This document shows positions 10,156-18,211 of a DNA stretch of 47,230 bases, piece by piece. The notes under the pieces were generated by a model that saw nothing but the letters and a program-made list of their open reading frames with translations, did no database searches and was not told where the DNA came from. The position numbers were made by a program, and so were the translations under genes. This DNA is from DASQZJ01 sp035638775 (GTDB lineage: Bacteria; Pseudomonadota; Gammaproteobacteria; UBA5335; SLRW01), in NCBI GenBank assembly GCA_035638775.1, contig DASQZJ010000027.1, positions 1 to 47,230 on the forward strand. The letters are read 5' to 3'. The first letter of the stretch is position 1. The number at the start of each line of letters is the position of its first letter.

Positions 10156-11136
10156 TCAGCCGCGCGGATGGTGGCTGGCGTGCAGCTCCTTGAGCCGCTC
10201 GCGGGCGACGTGGGTGTAGATCTGGGTGGTGGACAGATCGCTGTGTCCCAGCAGCATCTGCACCACGCGCAGGTCGGCGCCGTGGTTGAGCATGTGCGTG
10301 GCGAAGGCGTGCCGCAGGGTATGCGGGGAAAGGTCCTTCCTGATGCCGGCGCGCCGGGCGTAGCGCTTGATGATGTGCCAGAAGGCCTGTCGGGTCATGA
10401 AGTCACTGCGGCGGGTGGGAAACAGGCCGTCGGTGGTGCGGCCCCGGAGGATTTCCCGGCGGGCGCTGCGCGCGTACCTGCGCAGCCATTCCAGGGCCTC
10501 CTCGCCCACGGGCACCAGGCGCTGGCGATCCCCCTTGCCGCGGATCAGCAGCACGCCCTGGCGCGGGTTCAGCTGGCCCATGGTGAGCTGCACCAGCTCG
10601 GACACCCGCAGCCCGGTCGCGTACAGCACCTCGAGCATCGTGCGGTCGCGCATGCCCAGCGCGTCATCGACGTCCGGCACCGACAGCAGCGCCTCCACCT
10701 CGCCCTCGGTCAGTGATTTCGGCAGCGGCCGGCCGATGCTCGGCATCTCGATGCGGGCACTGGGATCCTCGCTGATGTGCTGTTCCCGCACCAGGTACTG
10801 GTAGAAGCGCCGGATACTGGAGAGCTGGCGCGCCGTCGAGCGCGGCAGTGCCCCCTTCTGCACCCGCCAGGCGATGAAGTCCATGAGATGCTGCCGGCGC
10901 GCCTCGAGCAGTCCCAGGCCGCGCTCGGCCAGCCACCGGCTCAGGCCGCTAAGATCGGTCCGATACGCCGTCAGGGTATTCTGGGCCAGCCCCCGCTCCA
11001 TCCACAGGGCGTCCAGGAACGTCTCTATGACATCGATCTCGGGCACGTCACGCCTCGGTCCGGATACGGACCGCCCGACCTCGTGCTCGAGGCTCGGGTA
11101 CTCGTCGCTGACTGTCTGAATTGCACTCTTTTTCAT
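10156..11136 (-). CDS. xerD: Site-specific tyrosine recombinase XerD
   Basis: XerD acts with XerC at dif to resolve chromosome dimers at the division septum. Starting at MKKSAIQTVS gives 326 residues; the frame opens 36 codons earlier, and the conserved core begins at IDVIETFLDALWMERGL, so about 30 N-terminal residues are extra relative to E. coli XerD (298). The catalytic set is R177 (GLRVSEL), K201 (RGKGDRQR), H272 and R275 (PHTLRHAF), H298 (LGHSDL) and Y307 (TQIYTH). LPKSLTEGEVEALL and the ending ARERLKELHASHHPRG are XerD rather than XerC features. It diverges from the acyltransferase gene. Confidence 0.93.
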   Translation of the reverse strand: MKKSAIQTVSDEYPSLEHEVGRSVSGPRRDVPEIDVIETFLDALWMERGLAQNTLTAYRTDLSGLSRWLAERGLGLLEARRQHLMDFIAWRVQKGALPRSTARQLSSIRRFYQYLVREQHISEDPSARIEMPSIGRPLPKSLTEGEVEALLSVPDVDDALGMRDRTMLEVLYATGLRVSELVQLTMGQLNPRQGVLLIRGKGDRQRLVPVGEEALEWLRRYARSARREILRGRTTDGLFPTRRSDFMTRQAFWHIIKRYARRAGIRKDLSPHTLRHAFATHMLNHGADLRVVQMLLGHSDLSTTQIYTHVARERLKELHASHHPRG

Positions 11137-11359
11137 TATAGACCCGTCGCGGACCCCTCCACGAGTGCTCCTCCCCCGCCGCCCCGGGGCGGCGGGAACG
11201 CCGCCGCCGTTGTCGCGGACCGGCAACTGGGTTAAAAAGTACACGGCCCGCCCGCGCGGGACGGGGTTGTCCGCGCCGCTTCAACGCGCAGTGTCGCCGC
11301 TCGGCGCGCCCGGTACCGTGATGGCGTTCACAAAACCTGCGACCGGCTTGGATTCGTCC

Positions 11360-12160
11360 ATGGCTGAACCGGAACGCCCGCAAGATGCAGCCGGCCCGCT
11401 CCGCCGCAACGCGGAGCGCGTCTACGGCGTATGGTCGGTGTGCGCCTTCGCCGCCCTCTCACTGCTGTTGTGCGGCCCCAGCATCTTCGTCCCCGGCGAG
11501 ACGCGGCGTCGCCGGGGGGTGCGCCGCGCGGCGCGCCTGTTCTTCGACGTCACCGGGCTGACACCGCGCGTGAGCGGCCTGTCCAACATCCCGGACGGCC
11601 CCTGCATCGTGGTGGCGAACCATGCCAGCTACCTGGACGGGATCCTGATGATCGGCGTGCTGCCGCCCCGCTTCGGATTCATCATCAAGCGCGAGATGAC
11701 CCGGATCCCGCTGGCCCACCTGCTGCTGCGCCGGATCGGCTCGGTATTCGTGGAGCGCTTCGACCCCCGCGGCAGCTCGCGGGACGCGCTGCGCCTGTTT
11801 CGTACCGCGGCCGACGGGCGCTCGCTGGCATTCTTCCCCGAGGGCACCTTCGTTAGCGGCCCCGGAGTGCAACCGTTCCGGCTCGGGGCCTTCCAGACCG
11901 CGACGCGCCTCGGGATTCCGGTGGTGCCCGTCGCCATCCGCGGCACGCGCCACGTCCTGCCGGCGGGGCGCTGGCTGCCGCGCCCGGCGCGGTTGACGGT
12001 ACACATCACCGCGCCCATCCGCCCGCAGGGCGGCGACCGCGAGGCGGCGCTGACGCTGCGTGACGCCGCGCGCGACCGGATCGCGGAGCACACGGGCGAG
12101 CCTGCGCTTCCGGCCGCGGTTCCGGACCCTCATCCCGAACGCGCTGCCGCGACCCGGTAG
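11360..12160 (+). CDS. 1-acyl-sn-glycerol-3-phosphate acyltransferase family (PlsC-like)
   Basis: About 266 residues from ATG 11360 (MAEPERPQD); an ATG at 11321 in the same frame (MAFTKPATG) is an alternative, and neither has a clear ribosome site. One hydrophobic anchor (VWSVCAFAALSLLLC) precedes the acyltransferase domain. Motif I is NHASYLD (HX4D), and the glycerol-phosphate-binding motif III is FPEGTF, followed by PVVPVAIRGTRHVLP. These define the LPLAT/PlsC superfamily; the exact acceptor, lysophosphatidate or another lysolipid, cannot be decided. The last 31 bases overlap the 3' end of the convergent OPT gene. Confidence 0.85.
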   Translation: MAEPERPQDAAGPLRRNAERVYGVWSVCAFAALSLLLCGPSIFVPGETRRRRGVRRAARLFFDVTGLTPRVSGLSNIPDGPCIVVANHASYLDGILMIGVLPPRFGFIIKREMTRIPLAHLLLRRIGSVFVERFDPRGSSRDALRLFRTAADGRSLAFFPEGTFVSGPGVQPFRLGAFQTATRLGIPVVPVAIRGTRHVLPAGRWLPRPARLTVHITAPIRPQGGDREAALTLRDAARDRIAEHTGEPALPAAVPDPHPERAAATR

Positions 12161-14019
12161 AGCGCGAGCCCGATCAGCGCCAGCAGAACCAGCCCCGCCG
12201 GCGCCGCCAGCAGCGGCTGCGGCGCCAGCGCGAGCACGTCCCGGCGGCCGCTTGCGACGATCGGTACCGCCAGCAGGATGCCCAGCAGTGCCTCACCGGT
12301 GATCAGCCCGGCCGCCAGCAGCACCCCGTTCTGCCGTCCAGACCCGCCCCGCCGGGCGGCGACCTCCGCGATCAGGCCGCCGGCCAGGATCGGCGTCGAC
12401 AGGTCCAGCGGCAGGTAGATGCCGACCGCCACCGCCAGCACCGGGGCGCGCCAGCGGCTGCCGGTGCGCTCCAGGAAGCGGTCCAGGGCGATGATGACGA
12501 TCCCCAGGGCTCCGCCGATGGTCACCATGCGCCAGGGCAGCGAGCCGCCGAACACCCCCCGTGCCACCGCCGCCATCAGCGTGGCCTGCGGGGCCGGCAA
12601 CGGGTGCGGATGAGCGGCGCTCGGCGCGCCGAAGCCATAGGCGTCCAGCAGCAGATCGAGCACCGGCGCCATGACCAGCGCGGCCGAGAGCACGCCCACG
12701 GTCTGGGCGATCTGCTGCTTCCAGGGAGTCGCGCCAACCACGTTGCCGGCCTTGAGATCCTGCAGGTTGTCGCCGCCGATCGCCGCCGCGCAGCAGATCA
12801 CCGCGCCGACCATGATCGCCGATGCCGCCCCCGTGGCAGCCCCCGGTCCCAGCATCCAGTACAGAAGCAGCGCGGTCATCAGGATGGTGGCGATGGTGAC
12901 GCCCGAGACGGGGTTGTTGGACGAGCCCACGACGCCGGCCATGTAGGCCGCCACCGCCGAGAACAGGAAGCCGGCCACGACCATGATCGCCGTCAGCGCC
13001 AGGCCGACGCCGTGCGAGCCGGCGACGCCGGCGTACACCAGGTAGATCGGGACCACGCAGACCACCACCCCGCCCAGAACCCACCGCATCGGCAGATCCC
13101 GCTCCGACTCCGGCCAGCGGTTCGACGCGCCGGCCGCCAGCCCCGCGCGCAGACCGTGCCACAGCGACGGGCCCATGGACACCAGCGCCCAGATCCCCCC
13201 GACCAGCATTGCGCCCACGCCCATGTAGCGGACCCGGGTGGACCAGATGTGCTCCGCCACCTTGGCCGGTGCGGCGCCCGATGCGAGCAGCACGCCCAGG
13301 CCGGCGTCCCCGCCGGTGTGCGTCGCCGCGTACAGGGGGATCGCCACGAACCACGCCACCGCGCCGCCTGCGAACACCAGCACGGCGATGTTGAGGCCGA
13401 CGATGTAGCCCACCCCCAGCAGCGCCGGCGAGAGATTCGCGCCGACGTAGAACACCCCGCGCCCGGCGAAGGTCGCCCGGGAGGCCACCGACGGCCACAG
13501 GCGCAGGCCGGTCTCGCACAGCTTCATGCCGCCGCCGGCGAGCGCCGCGCCCCCGAGGTAGCGCGCCCCGCGTCCGGCCCGCTCGCCGATGCGCAGCACC
13601 TCGGCGGTCGCCACGCCCTCCGGGAAAGTGAGCGCCTGGTCGACGATCAGAGGCCGGCGCAGCGGGATCGTGAACAGCACCCCCAGGAGCCCGCCGAGCC
13701 CGGCGATGATGGTGACCCAGCCGTAGTCGAAGCTCGTCCAGTAGTGCATCAGCACCAGCGCCGGGAAAGTGAAGATGACCCCGGCGGCGAGCGCCTCCCC
13801 CGCCGACGCGGCGGTCTGGACGATGTTGTTCTCCAGGACCGTCCCGCGCGAGAGTCCGCGCAGCACCGCCATCGAGATCACCGCCGCGGGAATCGACGCC
13901 GATACCGTCATGCCCGCGAACAGCCCCAGGTAGGCGTTGGCGCCCGCCAGCACCACCGAGAGCACGATCCCGAGGACCACGGCGCGAAGGCTCAGCTGGC
14001 GCACCGGTGCCTGCGACAT
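12130..14019 (-). CDS. OPT-family oligopeptide transporter
   Basis: A 629-residue, very hydrophobic protein with well over ten predicted membrane spans. The N-terminus LSLRAVVLGIVLSVVLAGANAYLGLFAGMTVSASIPAAVISM and LENNIVQTAASAGEALAAGVIFTFPAL are typical of the bacterial OPT (oligopeptide transporter, PF03169) family, as are RPLIVDQALTFPEGVATAEVL and GGDNLQDLKAGNVVGATPWKQQI. Members import peptides or metal chelates, probably by proton symport; the substrate here is unknown. It diverges from the liu operon with a 172-base gap and converges on, overlapping by 31 bases, the PlsC-like gene. Confidence 0.9.
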   Translation of the reverse strand: MSQAPVRQLSLRAVVLGIVLSVVLAGANAYLGLFAGMTVSASIPAAVISMAVLRGLSRGTVLENNIVQTAASAGEALAAGVIFTFPALVLMHYWTSFDYGWVTIIAGLGGLLGVLFTIPLRRPLIVDQALTFPEGVATAEVLRIGERAGRGARYLGGAALAGGGMKLCETGLRLWPSVASRATFAGRGVFYVGANLSPALLGVGYIVGLNIAVLVFAGGAVAWFVAIPLYAATHTGGDAGLGVLLASGAAPAKVAEHIWSTRVRYMGVGAMLVGGIWALVSMGPSLWHGLRAGLAAGASNRWPESERDLPMRWVLGGVVVCVVPIYLVYAGVAGSHGVGLALTAIMVVAGFLFSAVAAYMAGVVGSSNNPVSGVTIATILMTALLLYWMLGPGAATGAASAIMVGAVICCAAAIGGDNLQDLKAGNVVGATPWKQQIAQTVGVLSAALVMAPVLDLLLDAYGFGAPSAAHPHPLPAPQATLMAAVARGVFGGSLPWRMVTIGGALGIVIIALDRFLERTGSRWRAPVLAVAVGIYLPLDLSTPILAGGLIAEVAARRGGSGRQNGVLLAAGLITGEALLGILLAVPIVASGRRDVLALAPQPLLAAPAGLVLLALIGLALYRVAAARSG

Positions 14020-14149
14020 GCGTTCCTCCCCTGGGTCAGTATCTTGTTGTTCCGCCGCGACGCCCCGGCAGAGTCTACAAGGCGGGGACCGGCGCCGCTA
14101 TCGGGCCCCTGCGCCGTCGCGGACGTGGCATTGCCCCCGGGCGGGTGCG

Positions 14150-14155
14150 TATAAT
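14150..14155 (+). promoter_or_regulatory. -10 element of the liu operon
   Basis: A perfect TATAAT lies 36 bases before the ATG at 14192. Transcription would start near 14162. No strong -35 hexamer is seen at 16-18 bases (TTGCCC at 14131-14136 is too close), which would fit an activator-assisted or weak promoter. Confidence 0.5.
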
Positions 14156-14168
14156 GGCCGCGCTGTCG

Positions 14169-14178
14169 AACGATCGTT
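14169..14178. promoter_or_regulatory. Candidate operator palindrome AACGATCGTT
   Basis: A perfect 10-base palindrome positioned at about +8 to +17 relative to the expected liu transcription start, and 13 bases before the start codon of the first gene. Position and symmetry suit a dimeric repressor such as a TetR-type regulator. No regulator gene of the MerR (LiuR) or TetR type lies beside the operon in this window. The assignment is inference. Confidence 0.35.
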
Positions 14179-14191
14179 AGGTAACCCGCTC

Positions 14192-15352
14192 ATGCTGGAT
14201 GACAGCCCCGTCAGCGAAGACATCGACGCCCTGCGCGAGGCCGTGCGGCGCTTCGCCCGGGCCGAGATCGCCCCGCGCGCGGCGCAGATCGACCGCGACA
14301 ACGAGTTCCCTGCCGACCTCTGGACGCGTCTCGGCGAGCTTGGCCTGCTGGGCGTGACCATCCCGCCCGAGGCGGGCGGCTCCGGCATGGGCTATCTCGC
14401 CCACCTCGTGGCGATGGAGGAGATCTCCCGCGCCAGCGCCTCGGTGGGCCTGTCCTACGGCGCCCATTCCAACCTGTGCCTGAACAACCTGTTCCTGCAC
14501 GCGACGCCGGACCAGCGCGATCGGTTGGTGCCCGGGCTCTGCTCCGGAGAGCGGATCGGGGCGCTGGCCATGTCCGAACCCGCCGCCGGGTCGGACGTGG
14601 TCGGCTCGATGCGCTGTCGCGCCGAGCGCCACGGCGACACCTGGGTGGCCAACGGTTCCAAGATGTGGATCACCAACGGTCCGGACGCCGACGTACTGCT
14701 GGTCTACATGCGTACCGCGGGGCCGGACGCCGGCTCGCGCTGCATCACGGCCTTCCTGGTCGAACGCGGGACACCGGGATTCTCGACCGCGCAGAAGCTG
14801 GACAAGCTGGGGATGCGCGGCTCCAACACCTGCGAGCTCGTGTTCCGGGACTGCGAGATCCCGCATGCCAACGTCCTCGGTGAGGTCAACCAGGGCGTGC
14901 GCATCCTCATGGCCGGCCTCGACGCCGAGCGCATCGTGCTGACCGGCGGGCCGCTGGGCATCATGCAGGCGGCGCTGGACCTGGTCCTGCCCTACGTCCA
15001 CGAGCGCCGCCAGTTCGACGCGCCCATCGGCACCTTCGAGCTGATGCAGGGCAAGATCGCCGACATGTACACGCGGCTGCAGTCGGCGCGGGCATTCGCC
15101 TATCGCACCGCGTCACTGCTCGATCAGGGCCGGGCCGCACGCCGCGATGCCGCCGCCTGCCTGCTGTATGCCTCGGAGTCCGCGGTACAATGTGCCCTGG
15201 AAGCCATCCAGGCGCTGGGGGGCAACGGCTACGTCAACGAGTACCCGGCGGGCCGCCTGCTGCGGGACGCCAAGCTCTACGACATCGGCGCGGGCACCAA
15301 CGAGGTCCGCCGCATGCTGATCGGGCGCGAGCTGTTCGAGCAGTCGGGTTGA
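14192..15352 (+). CDS. liuA: Isovaleryl-CoA dehydrogenase
   Basis: This FAD-dependent acyl-CoA dehydrogenase (386 residues) oxidises isovaleryl-CoA to 3-methylcrotonyl-CoA in leucine breakdown. The IVD-specific catalytic base is present: E246 in AGLDAERIVLTGGPLGIMQAALD, the position of Glu254 in human IVD. The position used by medium-chain dehydrogenases is a Gly, in DIGAGTNEVRRMLIGREL. FELMQGKIADMYTRL and the flavin-contact blocks ALAMSEPAAGSDV and WITNGPDADVLLVY are also seen. It is the first gene of a six-gene same-strand run, with a TATAAT and a palindrome upstream. The frame is open upstream, but MLDDSPVSEDID is the sensible start. Confidence 0.95.
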   Translation: MLDDSPVSEDIDALREAVRRFARAEIAPRAAQIDRDNEFPADLWTRLGELGLLGVTIPPEAGGSGMGYLAHLVAMEEISRASASVGLSYGAHSNLCLNNLFLHATPDQRDRLVPGLCSGERIGALAMSEPAAGSDVVGSMRCRAERHGDTWVANGSKMWITNGPDADVLLVYMRTAGPDAGSRCITAFLVERGTPGFSTAQKLDKLGMRGSNTCELVFRDCEIPHANVLGEVNQGVRILMAGLDAERIVLTGGPLGIMQAALDLVLPYVHERRQFDAPIGTFELMQGKIADMYTRLQSARAFAYRTASLLDQGRAARRDAAACLLYASESAVQCALEAIQALGGNGYVNEYPAGRLLRDAKLYDIGAGTNEVRRMLIGRELFEQSG

Positions 15353-15404
15353 GCGCGCCCGTCCCCCCAGTGCCCCGAACCGGACTCAGCCAGGAGGTCT
15401 TTCC

Positions 15405-16598
15405 GTGAGTGAGCAAGATCCTGTCGTCATCGTCTCCGCCCGGCGCACGCCCATCGGTTCCTTCCAGGGCAAACTGTCCCGCGTGGCCGCGACGGCGCTG
15501 GGCGCCGAGGCGATCCGGACCGCCGTCAGCGACGCCGGCCTGGAAGGGCCCGAGATCGACGAGGTCCTGATGGGCTGCGTGCTACCGGCGGGCCTGGGCC
15601 AGGCGCCGGCCCGCATTGCCGCGCTGGAGGCCGGCCTGCCGCAGTCGGTGGGCGCGATTACCGTGAACAAGGTGTGCGGCTCGGGCATGCGCACCGCCAT
15701 GCTGGGGCACGACATGATCGCCGGCGGCAGCGCCGGCATCGTGGTGGCCGGCGGCATGGAGTCCATGAGCGGCTCGCCCTACCTGCTGCCCAAGGCCCGC
15801 GGCGGCTACCGGATGGGCCACGGCGAGGTGCTCGACCACATGATGTACGACGGCCTCGAGAATCCCTTCAACCACAAGGCCATGGGCCACTTCGCCGAGA
15901 TGTGCGCCGAGCGCTACGGCTTCACCCGCGAGGAGCAGGACGCCTTCGCGCGTGCCTCACTGGAGCGCTCGCGGGAGTCGGTCGAGGGCGGCCGCTTTGC
16001 CGACGAGGTGGTGCCCGTGACGGTGCGCGAGCGCCGCGGCGAGCACGTGGTCGAGGCAGACGAGGAGCCGTTCAAGATCGACCCGGCGCGTATCGGCGAG
16101 CTGCGCCCGGCATTCAAGCGCGACGGCGGCACCGTCACCGCCGCCAGTTCCTCGTCGATCTCCGACGGCGCCGCGGCGCTCGTGCTGATGCGCCGCAGCA
16201 CGGCTGCCGAGCGCGGTGTCCGGCCGCTGGCCAGGATCCTCGGCCACAGCGTCTACGCCCAGGACCCGGACTGGTTCACCACCTCGCCCGTGGAGGCCAT
16301 CCGGCGGCTCCAGCACCGTCTCGGCTGGTCGGTCTCCGATGTCGACCTGTACGAGATCAACGAGGCCTTCGCGGTGGTGACCATGGCCGCGATGCGCGAC
16401 CTTCAAATCCCGCACGACAAGGTCAACGTCCACGGCGGCGCCTGCGCCCTGGGCCACCCCATCGGGGCGAGCGGCGCCCGCATCACCGTGACCCTGCTGC
16501 ACGCCCTGCGCCAGCGGGGCCTGAAGCGCGGCATCGCCTCGCTGTGCATCGGCGGTGGCGAAGCGACCGCGATCGCGGTCGAGCTGGAGTCGGCCTGA
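15405..16598 (+). CDS. Acetyl-CoA C-acetyltransferase (thiolase)
   Basis: A 397-residue type II thiolase. Catalytic residues are C91 (NKVCGSGM), H351 (ALGHPIGASGARI) and C381 (LCIGGGEA), with NEAFA before them. GTG start is preceded by a strong AGGAGGT (15392-15398). The length and QAPARIAALEAGLP region suit acetoacetyl-CoA thiolase rather than the fatty-acid FadA type. Placed between liuA and the carboxylase genes, it probably cleaves the acetoacetyl-CoA made by the synthetase at the operon's 3' end into two acetyl-CoA. In Pseudomonas-type liu clusters this position is usually not occupied by a thiolase. Confidence 0.93.
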   Translation: MSEQDPVVIVSARRTPIGSFQGKLSRVAATALGAEAIRTAVSDAGLEGPEIDEVLMGCVLPAGLGQAPARIAALEAGLPQSVGAITVNKVCGSGMRTAMLGHDMIAGGSAGIVVAGGMESMSGSPYLLPKARGGYRMGHGEVLDHMMYDGLENPFNHKAMGHFAEMCAERYGFTREEQDAFARASLERSRESVEGGRFADEVVPVTVRERRGEHVVEADEEPFKIDPARIGELRPAFKRDGGTVTAASSSSISDGAAALVLMRRSTAAERGVRPLARILGHSVYAQDPDWFTTSPVEAIRRLQHRLGWSVSDVDLYEINEAFAVVTMAAMRDLQIPHDKVNVHGGACALGHPIGASGARITVTLLHALRQRGLKRGIASLCIGGGEATAIAVELESA

Positions 16599-16601
16599 TC
16601 C

Positions 16602-18209
16602 ATGCCGGTGATCCGGAGCCGCATCGACGCCACGGCGTCGGACTTCGCCGCCAACGCCCGGCGCATGGAGGAGCTGGTGGCCGAGCTGCGCGCCAGTCTC
16701 GCGCGCGTGGCCGAGGGCGGCGGCGAGCGCGCCCGGGAAAAGCACCTCGCCCGGGGCAAGCTGCTGCCGCGCGAGCGGGTCCAGCGCCTGCTGGATCCGG
16801 GCAGCCCGTTCCTGGAGATCGCGCCGCTGGCCGCCTGGGGCATGTACGACGACGCGGCGCCCGGGGCCGGGATCGTCACCGGCATCGGCCAGGTGCACGG
16901 CCGCGAGATCATGGTGGTCGCCAACGACGCCACGGTGAAGGGCGGGACGTATTACCCGGTCACGGTCAGGAAGCATCTGCGGGCACAGGAGATCGCCTGG
17001 GAGAACCGGCTGCCCTGCGTGTACCTGGTGGACTCCGGCGGTGCCTTCCTGCCCATGCAGGACGAGGTATTCCCGGGCCGCGACCACTTCGGGCGCATCT
17101 TCTACAACCAGGCGCGCCTGTCGGCCCGGGGCATCCCCCAGGTCGCCGTGGTCATGGGATCCTGCACCGCGGGCGGTGCCTACGTCCCGGCCATGAGCGA
17201 CGAGGCGGTGATCGTGCGCAACCAGGGCACGATCTTCCTGGGCGGTCCGCCGCTGGTGAAAGCGGCGACCGGCGAGGAGGTGGATGCGGAATCCCTCGGC
17301 GGCGGTGACGTCCACAGCCGCCAGTCCGGGGTGACCGACCATCTTGCCGACAGCGATCCCCACGCCCTTTCCGTCGCGCGCGACATCCTGGCCTGCACGG
17401 GCGGCGACAAGCGGGTGCCGCCGGACACCGCCGATGCCCGCGAGCCGCGCTATCCTTCCGACGAGCTCTACGGCATCGTCCCCGGGGACCCGCGCCAGCC
17501 GTTCGAGGTGCGCGAGATCATCGCCCGTATCGTCGACGGCTCCGAGTTCCAGGAGTTCAAGGCACTCTACGGCAAGACCCTGGTGTGCGGCTTCGCCCGC
17601 CTGTATGGCTACCGGGTCGGGGTCATCGCCAACAACGGGATCCTGTTCTCGGAATCGGCGCTCAAGGGCAGTCACTTCGTCGAGCTCTGCGATCAGCGGG
17701 GCATCCCGCTGGTTTTCCTCCAGAACATCACCGGCTTCATGGTCGGGCGGGCGTACGAGAACGCCGGCATCGCCAAGGACGGCGCCAAGATGGTGCACGC
17801 CGTCGCCTGCACCCGCGTGCCCAAGTTCACGGTGGTGATCGGCGGCTCCTTCGGGGCCGGCAACTACGCCATGGCGGGGCGCGCCTACCAGCCCCGCATG
17901 CTCTGGATGTGGCCCAACGCCCGCATCTCGGTGATGGGCGGGGAACAGGCGGCGAACGTGCTTGCCACGGTGCGGCGCGACGGCATGGAGGCGCGCGGCG
18001 AGCACTGGGACCCGGCCGACGAGGAGAGCTTCAGGGAAGGCATCCGCGAGCAGTACGAGAGCCAGGGCAACCCCTGGTACGCGACCGCCCGGCTGTGGGA
18101 CGACGGCATCATCGACCCGGCCGACACCCGCCGGGTTCTCGGGCTCGCGGTGTCCGCCAGCTTCAACGCTCCGCAGGAGCTGCCCCGCTTCGGCGTGCTC
18201 CGGATGTAG
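16602..18209 (+). CDS. liuB: 3-methylcrotonyl-CoA carboxylase, carboxyltransferase (beta) subunit
   Basis: The 535-residue protein transfers CO2 from carboxybiotin to 3-methylcrotonyl-CoA. The MCC-beta start IRSRIDATASDFAANARRMEELVAELR is clear, with the acyl-CoA carboxylase blocks RGKLLPRERVQRLLDPGSPFLE, YLVDSGGAFLPMQDEVFPGRDHFGRIFYNQARLSA, and near the C-terminus GGSFGAGNYAMAGRAYQPR and MWPNARISVMGGEQAA. It is 3 bases after the thiolase stop and followed 2 bases later by the alpha subunit, so the subunits are made together. No enoyl-CoA hydratase (liuC) lies between the two subunit genes. Confidence 0.95.
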   Translation: MPVIRSRIDATASDFAANARRMEELVAELRASLARVAEGGGERAREKHLARGKLLPRERVQRLLDPGSPFLEIAPLAAWGMYDDAAPGAGIVTGIGQVHGREIMVVANDATVKGGTYYPVTVRKHLRAQEIAWENRLPCVYLVDSGGAFLPMQDEVFPGRDHFGRIFYNQARLSARGIPQVAVVMGSCTAGGAYVPAMSDEAVIVRNQGTIFLGGPPLVKAATGEEVDAESLGGGDVHSRQSGVTDHLADSDPHALSVARDILACTGGDKRVPPDTADAREPRYPSDELYGIVPGDPRQPFEVREIIARIVDGSEFQEFKALYGKTLVCGFARLYGYRVGVIANNGILFSESALKGSHFVELCDQRGIPLVFLQNITGFMVGRAYENAGIAKDGAKMVHAVACTRVPKFTVVIGGSFGAGNYAMAGRAYQPRMLWMWPNARISVMGGEQAANVLATVRRDGMEARGEHWDPADEESFREGIREQYESQGNPWYATARLWDDGIIDPADTRRVLGLAVSASFNAPQELPRFGVLRM

Positions 18210-18211
18210 CC

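Noticed and set aside
10156..11136. Phage or island integrase
   Set aside because: The tyrosine recombinase has XerD-specific sequence (LPKSLTEGEVEALL and the HHPRG end) and no mobile-element genes surround it.
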